From contig CACWIN010000026.1 of NCBI GenBank assembly GCA_902760965.1, positions 1 to 47,627 on the forward strand: a DNA stretch of 47,627 nt. The letters are read 5' to 3'. Positions 34,441 to 41,310 of this stretch are shown one piece after another; within the stretch, counting starts at the first letter, position 1; each line of letters begins with the position of its first letter. The notes under the pieces were generated by a model. The model searched no databases. It was not told the origin of the DNA and worked only from the letters and a program-made list of their open reading frames with translations. Origin of the DNA: an uncultured Bacteroidales bacterium. Its GTDB lineage: Bacteria > Bacteroidota > Bacteroidia > Bacteroidales > Bacteroidaceae. A program made the position numbers and the translations under genes.

Positions 34441-35410
34441 CCGGCATTACACACTGCATGTGACGGCATCGGTCGTGATGACTATGGTCTTTCCGGCTGC
34501 TGCCGTTTGGCTTTTCGGGGCGGGTTATGCTCCGTTTGCCGTGCTGTCTGTCATACTGGCTCTGGCGTCTGTATTCAGGCTCATCAAACTGCTGCGTTAT
34601 CCCATCTCCCAGACCGAGATGATGGCACGGGCCATAAAAAACAATGACCTTATGCTGCATATCCCTGAGACCGATGACATTCTGCTCAGTCGGGCATCGG
34701 CCGATATGAACCGCATCCTGCTCTCATACCGCAAGGACCAGAATGAACTGGAAACCCGCAAGAACTACTATGACCGCATTCTGCGCGTGATGACGCACGA
34801 GTTGCGCAACACCGTGACTCCAATTGTCTCTCTGACCGATTTCATGATAGAGAACCCCGATGCCCAATCAGACGAGGAACGTCAGGAAGCCATCAGTATC
34901 ATAAACTCACAGGCCCACAATGTGTGCAGTTTTCTGGAGTCATACCGTCAGCTAACCGTGCTGGCTCAGCCATCAATGACCGATATCCCCGTATCCCGCA
35001 TTTTCAGCAACCTTCAGACTCTGCTCAAGGCCGAGCCGGGTGCGGACCGCGTGCGTTTTGAGCAGGCCGGCGATGTTATTATCCATGCAGACTCCAGCCT
35101 TATCCCGCTGGCACTGATAAACATTATCCGGAATGCCATTCAGGCAACCGATGAAGTGGAGGACGGCCGCATTACCGTGATGGCATCGGCCCCCGGAGGC
35201 AAGCCCTGCATAACCGTAACCAATAACGGACCGGAGATTCCGGAGAGCCAGATTGAGCAGATATTCATGCCGTTTTATTCTACCAAGAAGAGAGGCAGCG
35301 GCAGTGGTATAGGCCTTGCCCTCTCGCGTCAGATCATGCAGCTTCATGAGGGTACGCTTACCTGCTCATCGCACTATCCCTATACCGTTTTCACTCTGCA
35401 GTTCAGTTAG
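34427..35410 (+). CDS. Sensor histidine kinase
   Basis: A 327-residue inner-membrane kinase with two closely spaced N-terminal helices (about 8-30 and 36-56) and almost no periplasmic loop, so the signal is probably sensed within the membrane or cytosol. The DHp helix has the phospho-His at 124 in MTHELRN. The catalytic domain shows the N box NIIRNAIQA, the G1-type TNNGPEIP, the FMPFYSTKKRGSGSGIGLAL lid and G2 region. It overlaps the response regulator gene by 14 bases, so the two form a cognate pair. NtrY/NtrB-like relatives with the same HELRN form usually pair with AAA+-containing regulators. The stop runs directly into two tandem hairpin repeats. Confidence 0.92.
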   Translation: MASYSRHYTLHVTASVVMTMVFPAAAVWLFGAGYAPFAVLSVILALASVFRLIKLLRYPISQTEMMARAIKNNDLMLHIPETDDILLSRASADMNRILLSYRKDQNELETRKNYYDRILRVMTHELRNTVTPIVSLTDFMIENPDAQSDEERQEAISIINSQAHNVCSFLESYRQLTVLAQPSMTDIPVSRIFSNLQTLLKAEPGADRVRFEQAGDVIIHADSSLIPLALINIIRNAIQATDEVEDGRITVMASAPGGKPCITVTNNGPEIPESQIEQIFMPFYSTKKRGSGSGIGLALSRQIMQLHEGTLTCSSHYPYTVFTLQFS

Positions 35411-35473
35411 TGACGCAAAACGAAACGACCCCTTTGCGTCAGTGACGCAAAACGAAACGACCCCTTTGCGTCA
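35410..35473 (+). repeat. Two perfect tandem 32-bp hairpin repeats (REP-like, class 2)
   Basis: 35410-35441 and 35442-35473 are identical. Each forms TGACGCAAAA...TTTGCGTCA around a CGACCCC core, the same palindrome as at 33787-33817. They fill nearly the whole gap between the convergent kinase and HlyD-like genes and could act as a two-way transcript end. Confidence 0.85.
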
Positions 35474-35476
35474 CTT

Positions 35477-36727
35477 TCAGTTGAGGACCACCTCATCGGC
35501 ATCGGCTATGCGGTCATAGCCGGTTATTATTATCTCGTCACCTGGGTTGAGGCCTTCAAGTATCTCAAAGTGGCGTGGGTTCTGACGGCCGATGCTTACG
35601 GGTACGCGGACGGCGTGGGTGTGCTGTGCATTTATCTTGAATACCCAACTGCCATGAGTGTAGTTGTAAAAGTTTCCTTTGGGTACTATTATGGACTGAG
35701 CCTGGCCGCCCATCTCAATTCGTGCCTGGTAGGTCTTGCCTATGCGGGCGTTATCGGGCATTGAATCGGTAAAGACAAGGAACACATCAAACGATCCGTT
35801 CTTGATTTCGGGGACGGTGCTGCTTATGGTCATGGGGTATGTCTTTTTCTCGTACGTTATGGTTGCGGGCTGGCCCACGGCAATCTTGTCAATATAGAAC
35901 TCGTTTATGCTCAGGCGCATGCGGAACTGGTCCATTCGTTTGATGTCGGCAATTGCGGTACCGGAACTGATGCGCTGGCTGGGCTCCAGTGAGAGTCCGC
36001 TAAGCTGGCCGTCGGCGGGTGCTGTAACAATCAGGTCGTTCAAGCGTGCCTCGGTCATTAAAAGCTGGCTGTGGGCTTCGGCCAGCTCATCCTTAAGCGC
36101 CTCCTGGCGGATGGCATTAAGTATGGAATCCTGACGGCGGCTCTCCAGCTGCAGGCGGACGGTCTCCATCTTGTAATTGTATTCCTCATCGGCCACATCA
36201 AGCTGTGCTTTGCTTTTAATACCCATCTTGTATTCCTCAATTGCAAGATTGTGCTCTTTTTCAAGCCTTTTGAGTTCATACTTGGTTTGAAGTATGTTCT
36301 GAGCCAGGGAGAGGCGGCGCTGGTCCATCTCAATCATGCTGGTGCGGTAGGAGCGGTTCTGTTTGCGCCATTTGTCGCGCTCGCTCTCTATGGTGCGCAT
36401 CAGGTCCGGATCGCTCAGTATCATGAGCGTATCGCCCTTGTGTACCAGTGCGCCGTCCTGTACCAGAAGATTCTCTACAAATCCGCCTTCACGTGTATAG
36501 ACCTTGATGGTCTGGATGGGTTGCAGGGTGCCGTCGGCATTAACGTATTCCGAGAATTCACCGGCAGATACGGTCGCGGTCTGAACGCTGTCAGAGTTTA
36601 TCCTGATGATCTTGGGACCTGTTGAAACCCTTATGAGCATAATTATGAGACCTAATCCCAAAAGGCCGGCAACTATATGAATGCGGTATTTTACATACCA
36701 TTTCTTGGGCGGTAATTTATAATCCAT
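35477..36727 (-). CDS. HlyD/RND-type membrane fusion protein (periplasmic adaptor)
   Basis: A 416-residue adaptor. It has one N-terminal membrane helix (about 13-33), then a biotinyl-lipoyl half (GTLQPIQTIKVYTREGGFV...DGALVHKGDTLMIL). A long coiled-coil hairpin (about 115-240, SLAQNILQTKYELKRLEKEHNLA...) and the returning lipoyl half LIVTAPADGQLSG follow, then beta-barrel and membrane-proximal domains. This is the MacA-like partner that links inner-membrane permeases to TolC. Its start overlaps the end of the TolC-like gene by 11 bases, so the two form one operon. It completes the tripartite exporter with the permeases and ATPase on the opposite strand. Confidence 0.93.
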   Translation of the reverse strand: MDYKLPPKKWYVKYRIHIVAGLLGLGLIIMLIRVSTGPKIIRINSDSVQTATVSAGEFSEYVNADGTLQPIQTIKVYTREGGFVENLLVQDGALVHKGDTLMILSDPDLMRTIESERDKWRKQNRSYRTSMIEMDQRRLSLAQNILQTKYELKRLEKEHNLAIEEYKMGIKSKAQLDVADEEYNYKMETVRLQLESRRQDSILNAIRQEALKDELAEAHSQLLMTEARLNDLIVTAPADGQLSGLSLEPSQRISSGTAIADIKRMDQFRMRLSINEFYIDKIAVGQPATITYEKKTYPMTISSTVPEIKNGSFDVFLVFTDSMPDNARIGKTYQARIEMGGQAQSIIVPKGNFYNYTHGSWVFKINAQHTHAVRVPVSIGRQNPRHFEILEGLNPGDEIIITGYDRIADADEVVLN

Positions 36728-38195
36728 ATTCCACTTGACGTTCTATTAGTTCATTATTCAAAAAATCATATCCGGTCATACTGCGTATGGTGTAGTACAG
36801 CTGCCAGTAGCGGCTTAAGGCCGATACATAACCTCTGTAAGCCGAGTCCTTGGCGGTGATGGCCGAATTAAGGTCCAGTATTGTTGAGGAGCCGTTAACG
36901 TATAGATGACGTGCAACCTCATAGCGGTGCTGTGCGGTCTGCATGGTACGCTTTGCTATCTCCACCTGACGTTCCTGCAGGTTGAACTGGTTGACCGCGC
37001 GTGTTACGGTCTTTTCAAAATTGACCTGGTTCTGTTCTATACGCAAACGTGTTAGTTCCAGATTGTTCTGGGCTATCTTGACACGGCCGCGGGCACGTCC
37101 CCAATCCAGGATAGGTATGCTTATGGATATGCTAACGGATTGCTCGTCATTAAGGTTGCGGAAACTTTCCGGCAGTTCATCGGCGGTCTGTGCAAGTCCC
37201 AGACGCATGTAGATTGATGCCCTGAACCCGGCCTGTGATTTGTAGTAGGCCAGATTGCTTTCACTGTTCAGACGGCTCAGTTCCATGCTCTCAATGTCCG
37301 GGCTGTTCTGGTGTGCCAGTTCCATAGCCTTATCCAAGGGCACTGTAAAATGAGGTATGCTGTCGGTTGTAATGACCTGAATCTGTGTGTCCGATGTCAG
37401 GTTCAGAAAGTTGCGCAGCTGGTCAACCGCGTCATCAAACGACATCTGTGAACTGATAATGTTGGTCTCCTGGTTTAGTTTGTTCAACTCAAGCTGCAGC
37501 AGTTCGTTCTCGGTTATTGTGCCAATGTTGTATCGGCCCAATCCGTATGTGTATAGAGTGTCGGTGGCAGCCTGGTTAAGTTTGGCTATCTCCAGGTCAG
37601 TCTGTGCCGATACCAGTCCAAAAAAGACCGATGAAGCCTGCGATGCCACCAGTTCCATGGTCTCGGCATACTGCTTGCGGGCCATGCGGTACTCTATGGG
37701 TTCCGTCTTGCGGCTCCACTTGAATGAGTTGTATCCGTTCAGGCTCTGTGAGAAACTAAGCTGCAAAGGCTGGGAGTAGTAACTGCGGGTATGATTGCTG
37801 CCTAACTGGTCCAGACGGCTAATGTTGCCGGACAACGAGATCTGTCCGCCTGTAAACCATATATTCTGAGTAAGGTCCAGTGACAGGTTGTTGCGCATGC
37901 TGTTGCTGCGCACATATTGCTCGGATCCGTCGGGCAGAGTTACATAATTGGTGCTGCGGTTTAGCGAAGGCGAAGATGAGAGTGACAGGGTAGGGAGCAT
38001 CTCGGCCCTATAACTGCGGTAACTGAGCCAGGCCGATTCAAAAGAGTTCCGGGCCTGGACAGCCTGAGGTGATGACTCCTGGGCTATTCGGATTACCTCG
38101 CTCATTGTCAGGCGAACGGTATCGCCACCGGCATGACCGGCGGCTGATACGTTCAACAGAACAAGGAGAAACGATATTTTGATTAGCTGTCTCAT
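36717..38195 (-). CDS. TolC family outer membrane efflux protein
   Basis: A 492-residue outer membrane channel with a Sec signal peptide (cleavage near residue 22, AAGHA) and two OEP repeats. The first repeat begins LTMSEVIRIAQESSPQAVQARN (about 29-50). The second includes VPLDKAMELAHQNSPDIESMELSRL (about 280-305). Both have the long helical hairpins that form the periplasmic tunnel. The TLSLSSSPSLN and NNLSLDLTQNIWF segments mark barrel strands. It is the first gene of the TolC-HlyD unit, under a promoter with the same operator as the divergent permease and ATPase units. Confidence 0.93.
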   Translation of the reverse strand: MRQLIKISFLLVLLNVSAAGHAGGDTVRLTMSEVIRIAQESSPQAVQARNSFESAWLSYRSYRAEMLPTLSLSSSPSLNRSTNYVTLPDGSEQYVRSNSMRNNLSLDLTQNIWFTGGQISLSGNISRLDQLGSNHTRSYYSQPLQLSFSQSLNGYNSFKWSRKTEPIEYRMARKQYAETMELVASQASSVFFGLVSAQTDLEIAKLNQAATDTLYTYGLGRYNIGTITENELLQLELNKLNQETNIISSQMSFDDAVDQLRNFLNLTSDTQIQVITTDSIPHFTVPLDKAMELAHQNSPDIESMELSRLNSESNLAYYKSQAGFRASIYMRLGLAQTADELPESFRNLNDEQSVSISISIPILDWGRARGRVKIAQNNLELTRLRIEQNQVNFEKTVTRAVNQFNLQERQVEIAKRTMQTAQHRYEVARHLYVNGSSTILDLNSAITAKDSAYRGYVSALSRYWQLYYTIRSMTGYDFLNNELIERQVEYGL

Positions 38196-38217
38196 ATTCT
38201 AGTTTTGATTGACAGCT

Positions 38218-38301
38218 CAAAAGTACCGTCCCTCCTTGCGATGGGCAAACTGTGAAAGAAAAATCGGCTTTTTAGACTTAAAATCGTCTAATTTTTTGAC
38301 A
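38218..38301 (-). promoter_or_regulatory. Operator TGTC-N9-GACG plus promoter of tolC-hlyD
   Basis: On the minus strand: operator TGTCAAAAAATTAGACG (38301-38285), TTTG (38249-38246), 20-base spacer, TACTTTTG (38225-38218), then 22 bases to the TolC-like start. The operator ends 59 bases before the -7 box, against 60 at the two plus-strand promoters. It lies directly behind the stop of the TonB-dependent receptor gene. Confidence 0.7.
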
Positions 38302-38309
38302 CATCTCTT

Positions 38310-40223
38310 TTAGAAGGTCAGGTTTACGCCGCCCATAAAGGCAATACCGGGCATGGGGTATCCGTCGTTAATCTGATATTTGGTGTTGAGCAGGTTGTCT
38401 CCGTTAACCCAAATCTGAAGTATATCTGATACCTGATATGACAGGCGGGCATTCCAGAGCAGGAAATCCTCTTTCTTGTCAGGGTTGGCTATGACAGTAA
38501 CAGGCTGAACCGTTTTGGGCGTGGTGTATAAAGTATTTATGTACTGGAATCCGGTGCTGGCATGCCAGCCGTTCTTTTTGAAAGATCCTCCCAAATATGC
38601 TTTGTGTACAGGTGCGGCTATTACGGGAGTCTCCATATCTAAGTAACTGTAGTTAGCATTTACTGCCAATGATTCTGAAATAAGATATGATGCCTGTACT
38701 TCAACGCCTGTGTTTTTAAGTTCACCACTGTTCTGGTTGAGCTTTCGTCCGCTGGGTTTAGTCGGGTCAACAGGTAATGTAAGAATAGTATTCTTAATAT
38801 CTGCATGGAACACATTAATGCCATAGTTTAGTTTGCCTTGCAATAGGCTTTGTGAGAAGGATAACTCATAGTTCCAGAGAGATTCTGGTTTCAGTTCTGC
38901 ATTTTTGGGATTATACATATACATCTCCCTGATTATGGGGTAGCGGAATCCTTTGCCTGCTGACAACTTGACTTCGGCATTAGCCGGCAGATGAAATGCC
39001 GCTCCAAACTGGGGAACATACTCTGTGCCCACAGTAAAGTGATGGTCTGCACGAATTCCTGCATTAAGTGTAAGCCATGAACCTATCATCTGACGCATCT
39101 CAATATATCCGGCCAATTCGTCTTCACGCATATCAACCTGTAGCTCTCTGGGGCGTCCGCCAATAGAGTCGTTATATGCGGTTCCACCATATCTGTAATA
39201 GTCAAATCCTAAAGTTATGCGGTTTCCTTCAAACAGACTGACACTTTGCCAGGCCGATGCTCCCAACATTTCGTCGTAAGAGGTAAATCGGAACAATTTG
39301 GGAGTGGTTCCCGGGGTATATCCGTCATTAATCCAGTGGTCACCCCAACTGTAAAACAGGCTTATTGCTCCTGATGTACGTGCGTATTTGTTTTCAATGA
39401 ACATAGCGGTAGTACCGCGGGTAATCTTCTGGTCGGCGTCATCAAGCGGCGCTGACTCGGAACCTGGCTGTGATGCCTTGAATCTGGTGATATCTACGTT
39501 GGCCGATGCGTTCCAGTTCTGCGATATCTCATAGCCAAGCTTGGCGTATCCTCCAAACTGCTCAAAGTCCATGTTTTCACGATGACCGTCGGTGCGGTTG
39601 TATGAACCGCTTGCCACGGCGTTGAATTTACCCTGCTGTGTATTGACAGTCAGCTCGGTCTCGGCAGTATTGAATGAACCGTAGCCTGCGTGCAGACTGG
39701 TATGAGTTCCGTCCTGCGGTTTCTTGGTAACAATGTTGATTACACCAGCCATGGCACCTGAACCGTAAAGGATTGATGCCGGGCCGCGCAGGACTTCAAC
39801 GCGCTCCGTCATAAGAGACTGGTAGGAATCGGCTATAGGATGCCCATAAATACCGGCGTAGTTTGGATGTCCGTCTATTAGTACGATCATGCGGGCTGCG
39901 CTACCGTTCATACCGCGCATGGATATATTGCCGGCTGCGCCTCCTGAAACACCATATCCGGCATATCCGCGCTGTGTGATGAACAGTCCGGGAACCTGCT
40001 CGGTAAGCAGGGGTAGGAGTGATGCACGATTGGTCTCCTCAATGGTCTGGCGGTCTATTACGTTTACTGTCTGTGACAGATGACGGACATCGGTTTCACT
40101 ACGTGTTCCGGTTATTACAACCTCCTGGAGGGACTTGGATTGGGAATCCTGGAGAGGCTGTGCGACTATTGCTGTGTCCATCGAAATGGCTGCAGCAGTC
40201 AGAATAAGAGCAATGCGTTTCAT
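38310..40223 (-). CDS. TonB-dependent outer membrane receptor
   Basis: A 637-residue receptor with a signal peptide (cleavage near residue 21). The TonB-box-like segment LQEVVITGTR (about 33-42) is followed by a plug domain: TVNVIDRQTIEE, ISMRGMNG, VEVLRGPASILYGSGAMAGVINIVTKK. A 22-strand-type barrel ends in the C-terminal aromatic GGVNLTF. There is no N-terminal carboxypeptidase-like domain and no SusD partner, so this is a siderophore/metal/cobalamin-type importer, not a glycan SusC. The adjacent NikR-like gene suggests nickel, cobalt or cobalamin-related uptake, by inference. A palindrome covers its promoter. Confidence 0.92.
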   Translation of the reverse strand: MKRIALILTAAAISMDTAIVAQPLQDSQSKSLQEVVITGTRSETDVRHLSQTVNVIDRQTIEETNRASLLPLLTEQVPGLFITQRGYAGYGVSGGAAGNISMRGMNGSAARMIVLIDGHPNYAGIYGHPIADSYQSLMTERVEVLRGPASILYGSGAMAGVINIVTKKPQDGTHTSLHAGYGSFNTAETELTVNTQQGKFNAVASGSYNRTDGHRENMDFEQFGGYAKLGYEISQNWNASANVDITRFKASQPGSESAPLDDADQKITRGTTAMFIENKYARTSGAISLFYSWGDHWINDGYTPGTTPKLFRFTSYDEMLGASAWQSVSLFEGNRITLGFDYYRYGGTAYNDSIGGRPRELQVDMREDELAGYIEMRQMIGSWLTLNAGIRADHHFTVGTEYVPQFGAAFHLPANAEVKLSAGKGFRYPIIREMYMYNPKNAELKPESLWNYELSFSQSLLQGKLNYGINVFHADIKNTILTLPVDPTKPSGRKLNQNSGELKNTGVEVQASYLISESLAVNANYSYLDMETPVIAAPVHKAYLGGSFKKNGWHASTGFQYINTLYTTPKTVQPVTVIANPDKKEDFLLWNARLSYQVSDILQIWVNGDNLLNTKYQINDGYPMPGIAFMGGVNLTF

Positions 40224-40253
40224 ATTTTTTGTTTTTGGTTAGTCTTATGACCG

Positions 40254-40290
40254 CAAAGATAATCAAGTGACACGAATTTTAAAAATCGTG
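40254..40290 (-). promoter_or_regulatory. Receptor promoter -7 box with overlapping palindrome
   Basis: Minus strand -7 box TATCTTTG (40261-40254). Just upstream a near-perfect 20-base palindrome, CACGA-N10-TCGTG (40271-40290; 18 of 20 bases symmetric), covers the spacer and -33 region. This is where a repressor would act. The regulator is unknown; it differs from the arms at the NikR-like promoter. Confidence 0.5.
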
Positions 40291-40303
40291 CTACTAAAAA
40301 CTT

Positions 40304-40400
40304 TGGCCGTTACGGAGCTGACGCTCCTACTATAGCTCTTGGCTTTCGGGCCAAAAGCCCGCTCTAATCGTATTGAGCCAATAGCCAATAGCCAATAGCT
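40304..40400 (-). repeat. Composite intergenic repeat, second copy
   Basis: Read on the minus strand it has three TTGGCTA heptamers in tandem, a GGGCTTTTGGCCC-type hairpin, then AGCCAAGAGC and TAGGAGC-GTCA-GCTCC followed by CCGTAAC. The order and the hairpin plus GTAAC flank match the element at 1571-1637, with stem bases changed in pairs (GGGGC/GCCCC there, GGAGC/GCTCC here). Confidence 0.55.
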
Positions 40401-40412
40401 AAAGTTTGTAAG

Positions 40413-40814
40413 TTAATCGGCGCGGCTCATAAGCAGTTTGCCGTGCCGGATACCTTTGATTGAGGTCATTTCATCGGCCAGCGAAGTAAGCAGACGGGCC
40501 TCACCCATAACGGTGCACACATGCAGACAGGTGCTTTCATTGATGTAATGTTGCTGCGAAGAAAGAACAAGGTTCTGATGGAGAATCTGAATGTCAGAGA
40601 TTCGTGCGGATATGTCGGTCCGCTGCTGGTCATATATTATAAATATGGTGCCTGCCACAATATGGTTGCATTGCCATTTCTTTTCGGCCAGATTCTTTTC
40701 GATCAGGAAACGGATAGCCTGTGAACGGTTTGCAAATCCGTCCTCCTTAACAAAAGAGTCCAATGACTCCAACAGTTCATCTTCGAGTGAAACTCCGAAT
40801 CTTTTAAGTGCCAT
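40413..40814 (-). CDS. nikR: NikR-like nickel-responsive regulator (RHH plus ACT-like domain)
   Basis: A 133-residue regulator. Residues 2-45 form a ribbon-helix-helix DNA-binding unit (RFGVSLEDELLESLDSFVKEDGFANRSQAIRFLI), and the rest matches the NikR C-terminal tetramerisation domain with candidate nickel ligands His79, His89, Cys96 and perhaps His98. The E. coli set is His76, His87, His89, Cys95. One His of the H-x-H pair is Gln here, so the site may differ. It probably represses metal-uptake genes when the metal is plentiful. A 15-base perfect inverted repeat straddles its own promoter. The downstream TonB-dependent receptor on the same strand is the likely target, by inference. Confidence 0.83.
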   Translation of the reverse strand: MALKRFGVSLEDELLESLDSFVKEDGFANRSQAIRFLIEKNLAEKKWQCNHIVAGTIFIIYDQQRTDISARISDIQILHQNLVLSSQQHYINESTCLHVCTVMGEARLLTSLADEMTSIKGIRHGKLLMSRAD

Positions 40815-40836
40815 AACAAATCACTTTTTTTCAATC

Positions 40837-40894
40837 CAAAGTTAATCATTTTGGAAAACTTTTTTCAAATTTTCAAATCAAAAGTTTTCCAAAA
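40837..40894 (-). promoter_or_regulatory. nikR promoter inside a perfect 15-bp inverted repeat
   Basis: Minus strand promoter TTTG (40869-40866), 21-base spacer, TAACTTTG (40844-40837). The arms TTTTGGAAAACTTTT (40849-40863) and AAAAGTTTTCCAAAA (40880-40894) are exact complements with a 16-base spacer. N16 is also the spacing between half-sites of the E. coli NikR operator. One arm lies between the -33 and -7 boxes. Autorepression is the natural reading. Confidence 0.7.
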
Positions 40895-40991
40895 CGGGAA
40901 AGAAATATTTGTAGACGGGGCTGTTGAAAACTTCTTTGAAATTATTGCTTTTTTATTGTCAACTGGTCGCACCAACTTATTGTTTTTATAA

Positions 40992-40999
40992 TATCTTTG
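40992..40999 (+). promoter_or_regulatory. -7 box for the riboswitch-nrdDG transcript
   Basis: TATCTTTG fits the consensus and lies just before the cobalamin riboswitch. No -33 TTTG at 19-21 bases. Confidence 0.55.
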
Positions 41000-41009
41000 C
41001 GTTCGTCAT

Positions 41010-41185
41010 TGGTTTTCATAAGGGCGGCACCCTGAAGGAATAATTTGGAATCCGGTGCAAGTCCGGAACAGTACCTGCTGCTGTAAGTCCTTAATTATAA
41101 GTCCGATGCACTCTCTGCCACTGGTCAATAAAGACCGGGAAGGCGCATCGGACGGGATAAGTCAGAAGACCTGCCAACGACATTT
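41010..41185 (+). ncRNA. Cobalamin (adenosylcobalamin) riboswitch upstream of nrdDG
   Basis: The RNA shows the conserved cobalamin aptamer parts in order: GGAATCCGGTGCAAGTCCGG (about 41047-41066), the ACAGTACCTGCTGCTGTAAG segment, and the paired GTCCGATGCA...GCATCGGAC arm (41101-41153). The B12 box AAGTCAGAAGACCTGCC (41159-41175) completes it. It lies between a promoter box and the nrdD start, so B12 should control the anaerobic ribonucleotide reductase. The expression platform (41186-41310) has CCTTG/CAAGG pairing and a tight hairpin near the start codon. Confidence 0.92.
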
Positions 41186-41257
41186 TGGTCCTTGGTCCTT
41201 GCAGGAGCACAAGGCCGGGATTTTGAGGGAGTTATCCTATAAAAAAGTGATACGTGT

Positions 41258-41276
41258 AGAGAGAAAGATTCTCTCT
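41258..41276 (+). promoter_or_regulatory. Hairpin in the nrdD leader
   Basis: AGAGAGAA-AGA-TTCTCTCT makes an 8-bp stem with a 3-base loop, 34 bases before the nrdD start. No T-run follows, so it is not an intrinsic terminator. It may be part of the riboswitch expression platform or an RNA-stabilising element. Confidence 0.5.
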
Positions 41277-41310
41277 GCCGTAATTGAATGATGAATACTT
41301 TATAGTAATT

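Noticed and set aside
40360-40400. Short tandem heptamers as a CRISPR array
   Set aside because: Only three 7-base units without spacers; no cas genes in the window.
41284-41310. nrdD start at 41284
   Set aside because: The nine extra residues are not conserved; METYIVKRDGK at 41311 is the normal start.
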